A DNA stretch of 64,000 bases from Amyloporia xantha (lineage: Eukaryota; Basidiomycota; Agaricomycetes; Polyporales; Adustoporiaceae): positions 2,232,001 to 2,296,000 of the forward strand of contig JAYKKR010000004.1 in assembly GCA_036971615.1 (NCBI GenBank), read 5' to 3'. Shown in pieces: positions 13,290 to 23,232 of this stretch. The translations under genes were made by a program, and so were the position numbers. How positions within the stretch are numbered: the stretch's first letter is position 1; each line of letters opens with the position of its first letter. The notes beneath the pieces are model-generated. The model was not told the origin of the DNA, did no database searches, and worked only from the letters and a program-made list of their open reading frames with translations.

Positions 13290-13301
13290 GAACGTCCACC
13301 A
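13290..13301 (-). other. Gypsy-1 primer binding site
   Basis: One base after the 5' LTR the minus strand reads TGGTGGACGTTC. Its complement GAACGTCCACCA ends in CCA like a mature tRNA 3' end, which points to tRNA priming rather than Tf1-type self-priming. Confidence 0.6.
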
Positions 13302-13302
13302 A

Positions 13303-13777
13303 TGTGAGAGCTCGTCGATTGGAGGTCTCCGGTGTCAGGGGACAGTATTCCCTATCGTAGAGTTCGAGACTTGGTGGACTCTCTGTGAGTCCTCGATTGC
13401 TGCGGGGACACTAGACGGCTATCGTCAGAGTGCCACGTAGCGCGGCCGTGGAGTTTCGGACGTCGAGCGCGCTGCCGAGCGCGCGAGAGTCCGGCGACGA
13501 TGGTCGAATCCTGCTGAGAGCGCAGGGATCGCCCGATCTCCGACCCGTAGGCTGTGAGCGAGCACAAGGAGTAAGAGCGAGTAGAAGATGTTCTTCCTAT
13601 TCGAGATAGGCGCGTAGAGTAATACAAACGGTCACGTGCGTACGGAAAGATCATTAGACTACCTATGAAGACGGAAAAAGACTACGGGGTGAGAATAGAG
13701 TAGGCTCTCGCTTCCCGAAAGTGGAGCGGAATACCATCGCATATATCCTTTGGATATCCTGCGCAGTATCCGTCACA
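13303..13777 (-). repeat. Gypsy-1 5' LTR
   Basis: 475 bp, TG...CA, nearly identical to 989-1463, followed by target duplication AATGA at 13778-13782. It should carry the element's promoter; an ATATATCC/GGATATAT motif lies near its start on the transcribed strand, but I cannot place a start site firmly. Confidence 0.93.
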
Positions 13778-13782
13778 AATGA

Positions 13783-16334
13783 CCAACCTAAGACCTGTTG
13801 TGAGCTTGGCACCCGATGTTCAATGACGCTACCTACTGCAATTCCTGAATCTTCATGCCCGTGGCTATCCATGCAGCTACGCCCTGATGGCGATGTTGCG
13901 ATGTTTCCGTTTGCGTTAGTTGAAGTTGGATCTGCATCCGGGTGGGTGCTGCGCCACATCATTAATCATGGCCGTACCCTCTAGTGTGCACTCTCACCCT
14001 TTCTCATCTGCACGTCAAAGACATCCATCGCGCTGATTTTAGCGTCACGCATGGCGAGCGCCTCGCCCTCAGCGGCTCGCCACTCTCCTAGCTGCTCCTC
14101 CGTGCTCGATCTCTCAATGAACTCCAACACATCCCCGCTCTCCGTGGCGCCGGCTTTGGCCTTTCGCCATTTCCTAACAAGGGTGTTCGCTGTTGAAACC
14201 ACAGTCAATCAACCTCTCCACCAATGTCAAGGTTGGCCCACCCATCCCGGTCAACTTCTTCCAATTGGAATCATTCATGTGATCGTCAATGACTTCCTTT
14301 CTATGTGCTGTGGTCATGCCGCGTGTGCTACCCGAAATGAGATTCAACGGCGCCCAAAGGGTTTCAATCACTTCGCCATCAATCTGACCAGCACCGGGAA
14401 TAAAGTTGGGTGAGTAGCGAGGAAAGCATGTGTCTTGATGGCCGTGGACATGAAACAGGCCTATTCCGCGCCGTATCTCCACGTTCGGCGGCATGTGCAA
14501 ATACTCACTCTCCCCAAACCGCTTCATGAGATTGATGCCGTATTGACACATGATGTCGTACATCACCAGCAGCACCTGGATACCCGCCATGGTGGCGAGC
14601 ACCTCGCTCAGCGCGTAATCCATGTTCATCTGTCTGATGGCGGGTGTAAGTGAACAAAGGAAATAGCAAACCACTTACCTCTCGCCTTTCTGGAAATCAA
14701 CCACCGCATGCGGCATGAAAAACCCATGGCGCGCACAGGCCGCGGCGCCAATCCCCGTGGCTTCAAGGTTATGGCGATCTGCATTCGCCTGGTTGACGGC
14801 GCGATGATCGTGACAGAAGGATTTCTACATAGGCTATGAGCGTCCAACGGTTCATCCACTAGGAGTCGATCACGGACCTCTTTATGCTCGATGGCGACCG
14901 CGAGATGCTTCTTGTAGGTGTCATCGCCCACCATGAAAGCTGTCGCCATCGCTGAGAATGACGTCGTCCTCTGGGCGACGCATCTTGAGATGCTCCGCGC
15001 TAAAGTTGCCGTCCATTACGATGCTCCTCATGTACTTCCATCTGCTATCGCGTTACACATGCCGCCCAAAAACGTCTTACATGGCTCACTGTACGGGGTC
15101 ATCACGCCATCCGGAAGCGAGATTCACGCCAGGCTTGGGACATGCCGGGCACCCCAAAGCGAGGCCACCAGCTGGTATCGCGTTGGAGGCGCCATGACCA
15201 TATCCATGCCATTTGCGGTATTTGAGGTTTCGCCATTGGCGGGACACCCGCAGAAGCTCTCTGTAACGGTTCTAGCCCCTTCTCAACGGCGAAAACAGCT
15301 TCATATGCACATAGCGGCTTACCTGCACTGAATGCGGGAACGCGGAGTTTGTGACACGTCGAAGCTTGCTGTAGTAATTCATCCCCGAGGTTTTGCACTC
15401 CTTGTTGGTAAGCAAAAATCATCCAACACCCGAAATGTGAACGCAGTGCGTGGCCGCTTGGTGCTCCCAGGATAGAGGCCCATGTCCAATAGTTGCAGGT
15501 CTCGAGTGAGCCTGTTATCGCACCGACACCACACAACGTCCAGGCTATGCATCCCCGTAACATCTACAATGGTCAAAGTGTCAAACGCGTAGTGACTTCG
15601 CGGCGCCGTCGAGTCCGCTTTGATTGGCTCTTCATCCTCTTCATTGTCCCCGGCGTCACTCACGTCGTCGTCTTATCGCCATCGCTATCAGCATCCCCAT
15701 CCAGCGGCGTGATCGGGGACTCCGCATCCACACATGGTTCGCCATCATGCCCGAGATGCATCCGCACCCCAACCTCCCGAAGCCACGCCGGTTCGAAGAA
15801 CCCATCCGCCCACTTCTCCACCCGATGCAGCGGCATGCGGCGATGCGTCAACTGCAGGCAGTCCTCGCAATACACGGGGCGCCCAAAGCATTCCAAGCAG
15901 CGCCAATCGCCATGCGCATCAGCGCATTTGCTGCATCGTCTCTCACCTGGTGGAGCTTCTAGCTCGATGATGTGGCTTAGATACACATCGCGAAGTGGAA
16001 GCCATTCGCGCATAAAGTCGTTCTGCGACTGCCCCGCCTTCGGCGTTGACATTGAGCGACCCAAATAAGGCGACGGTACTCACCTTGTGCAGACTCTTCA
16101 TCGGCATCACATCGTCAAACACCACATGCTCCTGCACGGGTTCGAATATGCGTCATGAGACGCGGCTTTAGAGGGGGATTTCGACGGCGATCTTGATGCG
16201 CTTGTCGGCACATGCGCACGCGGTAGCGGTGCTTCCTTGGGAACGTATGTGACGGCGCCTCTTGCAGTTCGCCGTTCTTCGCGACGCACGAACACCGCAT
16301 CGCCACTGACATGTTGCTTCTTCGTGCGGGCCAT
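13783..16334 (-). pseudogene. KDZ transposase copy L, 5' part (CxC2 cluster and catalytic core)
   Basis: Starts ATG at 16334 (MARTKKQHVSGDAVF). After a basic Ser-rich leader comes the CxC2 zinc cluster (CSKCADAHGDWRCLECFGRP, then YCEDCLQLTHRRMPLHR, ~15990-15800) and the KDZ core (MDGNFSAEHLKMR; ATGIGAAACARHGFF; YDIMCQYG; FHVHGHQDTCFPRYSPNFI; DGEVIETLWAPLN; HMNDSNWKKL). Exons are separated by short GT-AG introns. Compared with copy R it has its own single-base lesions: one base missing around 16148, an extra base around 15677, and one base missing in an A-run near 15415. It is intact where R is broken (~15870, ~16290). The 3' end is displaced to 1-983 by Gypsy-1. Confidence 0.85.
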
Positions 16335-16445
16335 GGCCGTATCACTGCGGACAGATGACAATTGGCTTATTGTGATCCATGACAGCTTCCTTTTCATACT
16401 GAATGGCAATCTCTCACGCCCCTGCCTCCTGATCCCTTATCAACA
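16335..16445. promoter_or_regulatory. Divergent spacer between KDZ transposase and accessory gene, copy L
   Basis: In copy R the transposase and the small accessory gene are divergent and share a ~275 bp spacer (37698-37972). In L that spacer is split by fold-back A at 16446. No clear TATA box is visible. Placement of the insertion could uncouple a shared promoter. Confidence 0.4.
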
Positions 16446-16689
16446 CACCTGTGGTATCCAAAGTTGTACAACAATTGCCCAGGTACCTGGGCTTAGCTCT
16501 GTGCACAACTTGGCCAGGGTTTTACAAGGCTTGTAATACAACTGGGCCTGCTGATTGACAATCCACAAACCTGCCCAGCCTTTGTACAATGTTAACCTGG
16601 TTTGTAAATCCGCATTTTTGACAATTTCAGTTAAATACTGGGCAAGCTTGTAATAAATATAATCATATATTTCTGCTGTACAGGTCATA

Positions 16690-17010
16690 TATCATTATAT
16701 ATCATTAAAATCCGCTTATTTCTGCCAATCCATATATGGTAATATCCAATACAGGATTATTATATATCATTAGAATCCGCTTGAATGGGCCATTCCAAAT
16801 ATGGTAATAGCCAGTATATACACCATTAGAATTCGTTTGAATGGGCCATTCCAAATATGGTAATATTCAATATAGGATTGTTATATATCATTGGGATCCA
16901 TTTGAATGGGGCAATACAAATATGCAACAAAATGTAGGGGTATTATATACCATTAGAAAGCACTTGAATGGATCATTCCCAATATGGTAATGGTCCATTT
17001 GGGGCTGGCA
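16690..17010. repeat. Subterminal repeats of fold-back A, left arm
   Basis: About five degenerate copies of an ~80-90 bp unit with the core AATGGGCCATTCCAAATATG and a following TATATATCATTAGAATCCGC-type motif. The mirrored set is in the right arm (18225-18550), and the same set occurs in element B. Such repeats are commonly transposase-binding sites. Confidence 0.75.
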
Positions 17011-17479
17011 CATCAATAATGATGATTTCGGGGTGGTTAGATTTTCATATCGTCGCGTTTGAATCAGTATTTTGCATTTTCTGGCTTAATCGGGCAAGCT
17101 AGGGGTCTGGAAAAATTTATCTGGGATCCTTGGATGATGCTCTACGACTTTCATTTCTACCATATATGGCAATATTTCCTTTTTTGGAAAGTGTCGGTAG
17201 TGCTCATGGGGCTATATAGCAGGTGAATATCAGTGAGAATGTGTATCAGAAGTGGTATAATGTAGTGCAGCATGTGGTGTGAATGGCTAGTGAACAGTCA
17301 GAGACAGCTATGTAACACAGATCTTCACACGTCTCATCGCTTTTGCTATTTGACAATCAGCCAGTCAGTGCACACCATGCATTGCTAATGTTTGAGGTAG
17401 ATAGTATACTTCACACAGTCAATCACTTGACTGATGAGTGTACTCAACAGTCACTCATATCCAGTATTTAGTCACTAGC

Positions 17480-17760
17480 AGTTGGCAGTCAGTCAGCCAG
17501 CCAGCCAGTCAATCAGTCAGTCAATCAGTCAGTCATAAGTGCGCACTCAGTCACTGTGATCTCAGGTCAAAAGTCACTTATGTTATTGACCAAGTCATTG
17601 TCAATATGTGTGAACAAATGTGTCTTTGTGTACAGACTTATGTTTGAACATCATCAACTTCATCTTCAGTTGCAGACAAAGTGACTGAGTGCGCACTTAT
17701 GACTGACTGATTGACTGACTGATTGACTGGCTGGCTGGCTGACTGACTGCCAACTGCTAG
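17480..17760. repeat. CAGT/CAGCC simple repeats and loop of fold-back A
   Basis: Short tandem CAGTCAGT/CAGCCAGC runs (17487-17536) and their inverse (17700-17750) flank the central unique loop (~17557-17679). The inner element of copy B is inserted at the equivalent junction. Confidence 0.7.
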
Positions 17761-18961
17761 TGACTAAATACTGGATATGAGTGACTGTTGAGTACACTCA
17801 TCAGTCAAGTGATTGACTGTGTGAAGTATACTATCTACCTCAAACATTAGCAATGCATGGTGTGCACTGACTGGCTGATTGTCAAATAGCAAAAGCGATG
17901 AGACGTGTGAAGATCTGTGTTACATAGCTGTCTCTGACTGTTCACTAGCCATTCACACCACATGCTGCACTACATTATACCACTTCTGATACACATTCTC
18001 ACTGATATTCACCTGCTATATAGCCCCATGAGCACTACCGACACTTTCCAAAAAAGGAAATATTGCCATATATGGTAGAAATGAAAGTCGTAGAGCATCA
18101 TCCAAGGATCCCAGATAAATTTTTCCAGACCCCTAGCTTGCCCGATTAAGCCAGAAAATGCAAAATACTGATTCAAACGCGACGATATGAAAATCTAACC
18201 ACCCCCGAAATCATCATTATTGATGTGCCAGCCCCAAATGGACCATTACCATATTGGGAATGATCCATTCAAGTGCTTTCTAATGGTATATAATACCCCT
18301 ACATTTTGTTGCATATTTGTATTGCCCCATTCAAATGGATCCCAATGATATATAACAATCCTATATTGAATATTACCATATTTGGAATGGCCCATTCAAA
18401 CGAATTCTAATGGTGTATATACTGGCTATTACCATATTTGGAATGGCCCATTCAAGCGGATTCTAATGATATATAATAATCCTGTATTGGATATTACCAT
18501 ATATGGATTGGCAGAAATAAGCGGATTTTAATGATATATAATGATATATGACCTGTACAGCAGAAATATATGATTATATTTATTACAAGCTTGCCCAGTA
18601 TTTAACTGAAATTGTCAAAAATGCGGATTTACAAACCAGGTTAACATTGTACAAAGGCTGGGCAGGTTTGTGGATTGTCAATCAGCAGGCCCAGTTGTAT
18701 TACAAGCCTTGTAAAACCCTGGCCAAGTTGTGCACAGAGCTAAGCCCAGGTACCTGGGCAATTGTTGTACAACTTTGGATACCACAGGTGATCAACAACG
18801 GATCATATCCACGCGATCACCTTCAGATACTTGGCCGATGCTTATCTCCGACGGATCTTCGCCATGACCTTCCCTCGAGGCGATCACCCGATCCACCATC
18901 GACTCCTCAAATTCGCCTTGCATTTCGCCTTGGCCTACCAACCCATTCACCCCACGGCGCA

Positions 18962-19715
18962 ATGGCTCTCGCCTTGAAGAATCGCGAACAGTCCCTCTCC
19001 AGCCTCATCGCTATCAACCGCCGACTGATCTCATACTATGCCTGGCGCTGCGAGCAGGCGCTAGCGACCATCATGTCTGTCGCCGCCGGTAGAGACAAGG
19101 TGGCTGGCTTCGACATCACCTTGGCGCGGTGGGAGATTGGCCTCCGCATGGAAATGGTAAGCTTCGCCTTCCCCAACGTGTCTGCTCTGACGCTCAGCAG
19201 GAAGCCCTTCGCGACTGCCTTGGCCGCATCGCCCTCGTCGGCGTCACCGACGTCGAGCTCCCGACGTCGTCCGCAAGATCAGCGACGCCACCGTCTTTGG
19301 GGCCGTCCCACGGATCCACGTCCTCGAGATACAGCCGTTCACGCCGCTCGCCTCGCCGCCATCCTTGCAGCTACAGAAGCTGCACACAGAAACCGAGCCC
19401 GCGTGGTGGACTTGGCCAGACGACCCTCCCAGTCACCTTCCAGCATGGTGGAAGTATCCACTGCATGACAGAGTAAGTCGCCACCCCGCTCCCACCTTTT
19501 CAACACATTCATTCACATAAATTGCATCGATTGCCGCATAGCGTCGCGGCGACACCTATCAAGTCAACTACCGCGATATGAGAGCGGTCAGCCATCGATT
19601 GGATGACGTCGAACGCCTGGTCACCCGCTTCGCCGAGAGCCGCCATCGCGATGCCGGCGACCTCACAAGGATGTTGGACGCCTTCAAAGAGGTGCTGTTG
19701 CCAGATGAGGAGTGA
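18962..19715 (+). pseudogene. KDZ-element accessory gene, copy L (unknown function)
   Basis: Unrecognised three-exon gene. Exon 1 starts MALALKNREQSLSSLI and contains YYAWRCEQALATIMSV; a short intron (gtaagc...ctcag, ~19156-19197) leads to exon 2 (RDCLGRIALVGVTDVELP ... LEIQPFTPLASPPSLQLQKL ... WWKYPLHDR); a second intron (~19471-19541) leads to exon 3 (YRDMRAVSHRLDDVERLVTR ... EVLLPDEE). The last exon looks like an amphipathic coiled coil. Copy L lacks one C in a C-run near 19261, which breaks the frame in exon 2; copy R is intact there but broken elsewhere. It is divergent from the transposase, so it may be co-regulated with it. Confidence 0.6.
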
Positions 19716-19796
19716 GACCGGGTCTCTGCGCGCCATGTCGTAGGTGGATCTCGCCGTCGTCTGTATGTATTTCTTGTCGCTGCCTTTATGAGCACG

Positions 19797-21330
19797 AGTG
19801 CATGACGTCCCCAGCGTCTCCCATTTGTTCAATGGACCTTGTATTTAAGCGGCTGAATCACATTACCATCCAATCATGTGGATGGCGATGCGATTCAGAC
19901 GCTTAACTTCGGGGTAGCATTGACGAATGGCCGAGCTCGAGGACGCCAGCAAATCATGCTCTTTGGACATCGCGCCATGTCAAAGGTGGGTGTTTTCAGG
20001 TGGCGTATGTATCCGTTTCGTCTGCGCGGTGAGTGCATAAATGCATGACGTCCTTCTGCGCCAGCCAATTCTTCAATGGCCTTGGTATTCAAGCAGCTGA
20101 ATCGGATGGCCATCCAACAATGGTTGGATGGCGATTCGATTCAGATGCTTTGATCCAGGGTAGCATTGAAGAATCATGCAGGTCGAGAAGCGCGCGCCAT
20201 GCACGGCGCCATCGGATGGCGCATATTGCCGCTGAACGAGGCGGCTTCATCTATGACCTTCGGAGCCACAGGTATGCGGCTCTGAAGAGCATAGATGAAG
20301 GCGCCCTGTCTGGCGAGCCATAGCGCCATCTCACGGTGAGCATGAGCGCGCCATGCATGGCGCCATCGGATGGCGCTCATCGCTGCCGGACAGCGCAACT
20401 TCCATCTGTGGCCCTCCGAGCCGCATGTATGCTGCTCCGAGTGACACAGAGGAAGGCGCCCTGTCTGGCGAGTGATAGCTCCATCTCCCAACAGCGAGCA
20501 TCAGCGCGCATGCACTTCGCCATCGGATGGCGCCCGTTTCCGCCGGACAAGGCCCATTTGACTTATGTCCTTCTGAGCCACAGGTATGCGGCTCGGAGGA
20601 ACATAAGTCAGGTCTTCCTGTCTGGAGTCTGACTCTCTAACGTGAGTTTCAAATTTATGGTCTGCATGGATGCGGGATTCATGCAAGGCGCTGTTGGATA
20701 AAGCCATTAACTCCTTGCTCTCTACGTTCACCAGTGGAATCGAGTTGCCCTCCGCGCCATGAGTACTCCGGATGCAGCTGAATTGTCCATCAGCATCAGG
20801 GGTACTCTCAAAACGTGGACGGTGATTCGATTCCTCTGGGTGACCCAGGGTAGCAAGGATGAAATGGCCCCGTCCAACAGCGCCAGCACATCATAACACC
20901 TGCGTGCCATACGCCTCACAATGTGGCAGGCAAGGTACGTGGCGCATGGTTGCATAGCGCGTCTGGACATGGTGGCGCCATGATTCCATAGCGCATGCTG
21001 CCGCTGGAGATGGCCATTGGATCTGTGTCCCGCAGAGGGTCCAGACAGCTGGATCCTTTGAAGGACACATATCAGATGGCCCAGTCTCTGCGCGTGTCTT
21101 GGGTTGGGCGAGAATATGTATTAGATGCTGGTAGGTGGGTAGATCAAGTTCAAATGACCTTAGCGTACATGAAATATGTATAGCGGTAGAATATAGCGCG
21201 ATGCTGCCGCTTGAGATGGCCATTGGATCTGTGTCCCACAAAGGGTCCACACAGCTGGATCCTTTGAAGGACACATGTAAGATGGCCCTGTCTCTGCGCG
21301 TGTCTTGGGTGGGGTGTATGGAGCCGTCGG
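19797..21330. repeat. Hairpin-rich subterminal module, copy L
   Basis: About 1.5 kb with no supported gene, made of imperfect direct repeats that each contain a hairpin. Two ~245 bp-spaced repeats hold stems 19853-19898 and 20097-20144 (GATTCAG/CTGAATC with CCATCCA/TGGATGG). Three ~160 bp-spaced repeats hold stems 20245-20300, ~20399-20455 and 20560-20609 (CTTATGTCCTTCTGAGCC pairing across a ~10 nt loop). Two ~200 bp-spaced repeats at 20999 and 21203 hold GGATCTGTGTCC ... GGACACAT stems. The same module is present inverted in copy R. Confidence 0.8.
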
Positions 21331-21544
21331 AAATGGCCAATCAGTCCTTGCGCTTTGAATTGTAGTCACACCACTGACCTGACCACACACGAAACGTCGT
21401 GATGAATGACAGATTGCAAAGCCTAATGGATGGCGAGGCATTATTATTATTATACATACAGCATGAGATTTATTGAAATGCATATAATTAAAGCGTAGAA
21501 AAGGAAACAATAGGGCGGAATATACTACTTCAAGGCGAGAATAT

Positions 21545-22690
21545 ACCACGATAATATGGCGCAGTCGGCCGCGCCGTGTCTACAGGCTATATTATAGCCC
21601 TCGGCCGACACTACTTGCAGGCGAGAATATACCACAGAAATATGGCGCAGTCGGCCGCGCCGTATCTAAAGGCTATATTATAGCCCTCGGCCGACACTAC
21701 TTGCAGGCGAGAATATACCACAGAAATATGGCGCAGTCGGCCGCGCCGTATCTAAAGGCTATATTATAGCCCTCGCCGACACTACTTGCAGGCGAGAATA
21801 TACCACAGAAATATGGCGCAGTCGGTCGCGCCGTATCTAAAGGCTATATTATAGCCCTCGGCCGACACTACTTCAAGGCGAGAATATACCACGATAATAT
21901 GGCGCAGTCGGTCGCGCCGTGTCTACAGGCTATATTATAGCCCTCGGCCGACACTACTTGCAGGCGAGAATATACCACAGAAATATGGCGCACTCGGCCG
22001 CGCCATATCTGAAGGCTATATTATAGCCCTCGGCCGACACTACTTGCAGGCGAGAATATACCACAGCAATATGGCGCAGTCGGCCGCGCCGTATCTAAAG
22101 GCTATATTATAGCCCTCGGCCGACACTACTTCAAGGCGAGAATATACCACGATAATATGGCGCAGTCGGCCGCGCCGTGTCTACAGGCTATATTATAGCC
22201 CTCGGCCGACACTACTTGCAGGCGAGAATATACCACAGAAATATGGCGCACTCGGCCGCGCCATATCTGAAGGCTATATTATAGCCCCCGGCCGACACTA
22301 CTTGAAGGCGAGAATATACCACAGCAATATGGCGCAGTCGGCCGCGCCGTATCTAAAGGCTATATTATAGCCCTCGGCCGACACTACTTCAAGGCGAGAA
22401 TATACCACAGAAATATGGCGCACTCGGCCGCGCCGTATCTAAAGGCTATATTATACCCTCTCGGCCGACGCTACTTGAAGGCGAGAATATACTACGGAAA
22501 TATGGCGCAGTCGGCCGCGCCGTATCTAAAGGCTATATTATACCCTCTCGGCCGACGCTACTTGAAGGCGAGAATATACCAGGGAAATATGGCGCACTCG
22601 GCCGCGCCGTATCTACAGGCTATATTATACCCTCTCGGCCGACCCTGCACTGCAGGCTATAGCGATGGCGTCGGCCGACGTCCGCTCTCC
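21545..22690 (+). repeat. Terminal 86 bp tandem array, copy L (~13 units)
   Basis: About 13 head-to-tail copies of an 86-87 bp unit (ATATGGCGCA at 21554, 21640, 21726, 21811, 21897 ... 22587). Each unit contains the palindromes TCGGCCGA and GGCTATATTATAGCC and the inverted pair GGCGCAGT/GCCGCGCC. The last units vary (ATACCCTCTCGG for ATAGCCCTCGG). Frames of ~110 codons in the array come from a 29-codon period and are not genes. Confidence 0.93.
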
Positions 22691-22759
22691 TTACTAAGTA
22701 ATAAAAATTTCACCCATATCTCTCCCTATAGAGTAGGCTATAATGACTGAATGGGCTCG
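22691..22759 (+). other. Terminus of KDZ copy L
   Basis: Unit-free end sequence shared with both ends of copy R, ending GTAGGCTATAATGACTG and then AATGGGCTCG. Identity with the left end of R stops at 22759. Seen inverted, the end begins TATAGCCTACTCTATAGGGA. I cannot identify a target duplication. Confidence 0.7.
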
Positions 22760-23232
22760 TAATGACGACGTTACCTAAGGGATCTCTGACGCTAGTTGAT
22801 CAGTAATTGACGGGTGGCAGACGTAATCTAGAGCACAATATGAATTGTAATGTGAGTAAGAGTTGTGCGGGAAGCATACAACATTACCTATTGAAAGACG
22901 TAGAGTGGAACAGATAGCCGGTGTGATCAGGGAGATGTGAGAGCAAACAACAAAATCATTTTGTTCTGGCGATAAAACAAGTAGCACAGATAGCAAGTGA
23001 TCGCAGCATTGAGAAAAGCAGGTACGTGAAGTCAGGGTGCAGGAGCTAGTAGACAGAGAGAACGCGAGACCAATGGCGAACCCAAAGTTGGGCCACTGGT
23101 AGCCGAGCGACGCAAAGTCAACTGCAGCGATATGTACACGAACGACTCAAAGTCGATTCGCTATGGAAAGCGGCGGGACAGGCAGAGGGAAGCAGGCGAG
23201 GGTAGCAGGCGGAAAGGCGGGGAGGTGGGGAG
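22760..23232. other. Unassigned spacer
   Basis: About 470 bp between KDZ copy L and the truncated Gypsy-2 pol. It has no coding frame or LTR that I can support; the last 100 bp is G-rich. Confidence 0.4.

Larger units (their letters stand above)
989..13777 (-). mobile_element. Gypsy-1: full-length chromodomain Ty3/Gypsy retrotransposon
   Basis: A 12.8 kb LTR retrotransposon on the minus strand with two 475 bp LTRs (989-1463 and 13303-13777) that start TG and end CA. It is flanked by a 5 bp target duplication AATGA (984-988 and 13778-13782); the empty site is visible in copy R near 40534. In transcription order it holds LTR, tRNA-type primer site, ORF0 (13236-11645), gag-pol (11652-4420) ending in a chromodomain, ORF3 (4096-1349), a G-rich tract and LTR. 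It is unusually long for a fungal Gypsy because of ORF0 and ORF3. The LTRs differ at about three positions close together (around 1158-1163 versus 13472-13477), so the insertion is recent. Confidence 0.92.
16446..18790. mobile_element. Fold-back DNA transposon A (long inverted arms, non-coding)
   Basis: A 2345 bp near-perfect palindrome: arms 16446-17556 and 17680-18790 around a ~120 bp loop. It starts CACCTGTGGTATCCAAAG and ends with the inverse, and is flanked by a 7 bp target duplication ATCAACA (16439-16445, 18791-18797). The empty site is seen in copy R near 37860. It has no credible gene; the ~80-codon frame in each arm is just the repeat itself. A relative with a large internal insertion sits at 53205-58867. 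Which superfamily it belongs to is unclear: TSD length of 7 is uncommon, and a transposase must come from elsewhere. Confidence 0.92.
1..22759 (-). mobile_element. Giant KDZ DNA transposon, copy L (inverted, left part outside window)
   Basis: This is a second, near-identical copy of the KDZ element at 34162-52308, in opposite orientation. Its terminus is at about 22754-22759; from there leftward it carries the 86 bp array, the hairpin-rich module, the small accessory gene and the KDZ transposase, and it leaves the window about 25 bp before the transposase stop. The part carrying TET/JBP and the other cargo must lie left of position 1. Two younger elements interrupt it: Gypsy-1 at 989-13777 and fold-back A at 16446-18790. 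The uninterrupted sequence at both sites can be read in copy R (around 40530 and 37860), which proves the insertions and their target duplications. Its array has about 13 units against 10 in the matching end of R. Confidence 0.85.

Noticed and set aside
18548..18787. ORF of ~80 codons (MTCTAEIYDYIYYKLAQYL...) repeated at four arms, once fused into a 306-codon frame
   Set aside because: It is the terminal sequence of the fold-back transposons read as protein. It occurs wherever the arm occurs and the fusion simply crosses the insertion border into the neighbouring gene.
20891..21549. ORFs of 120-150 codons in the hairpin module on both strands
   Set aside because: Mirror-image frames generated by palindromes; no family, no codon pattern, and the same DNA works as structured repeats.
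21545..22690. CRISPR-like array
   Set aside because: Units are contiguous tandem copies without unique spacers, in a eukaryotic transposon end.
22415..22750. Repetitive ORFs in the 86 bp arrays (29-residue period)
   Set aside because: The period becomes in-frame only in 87 bp variant units; frames start and stop at random and have no start context.
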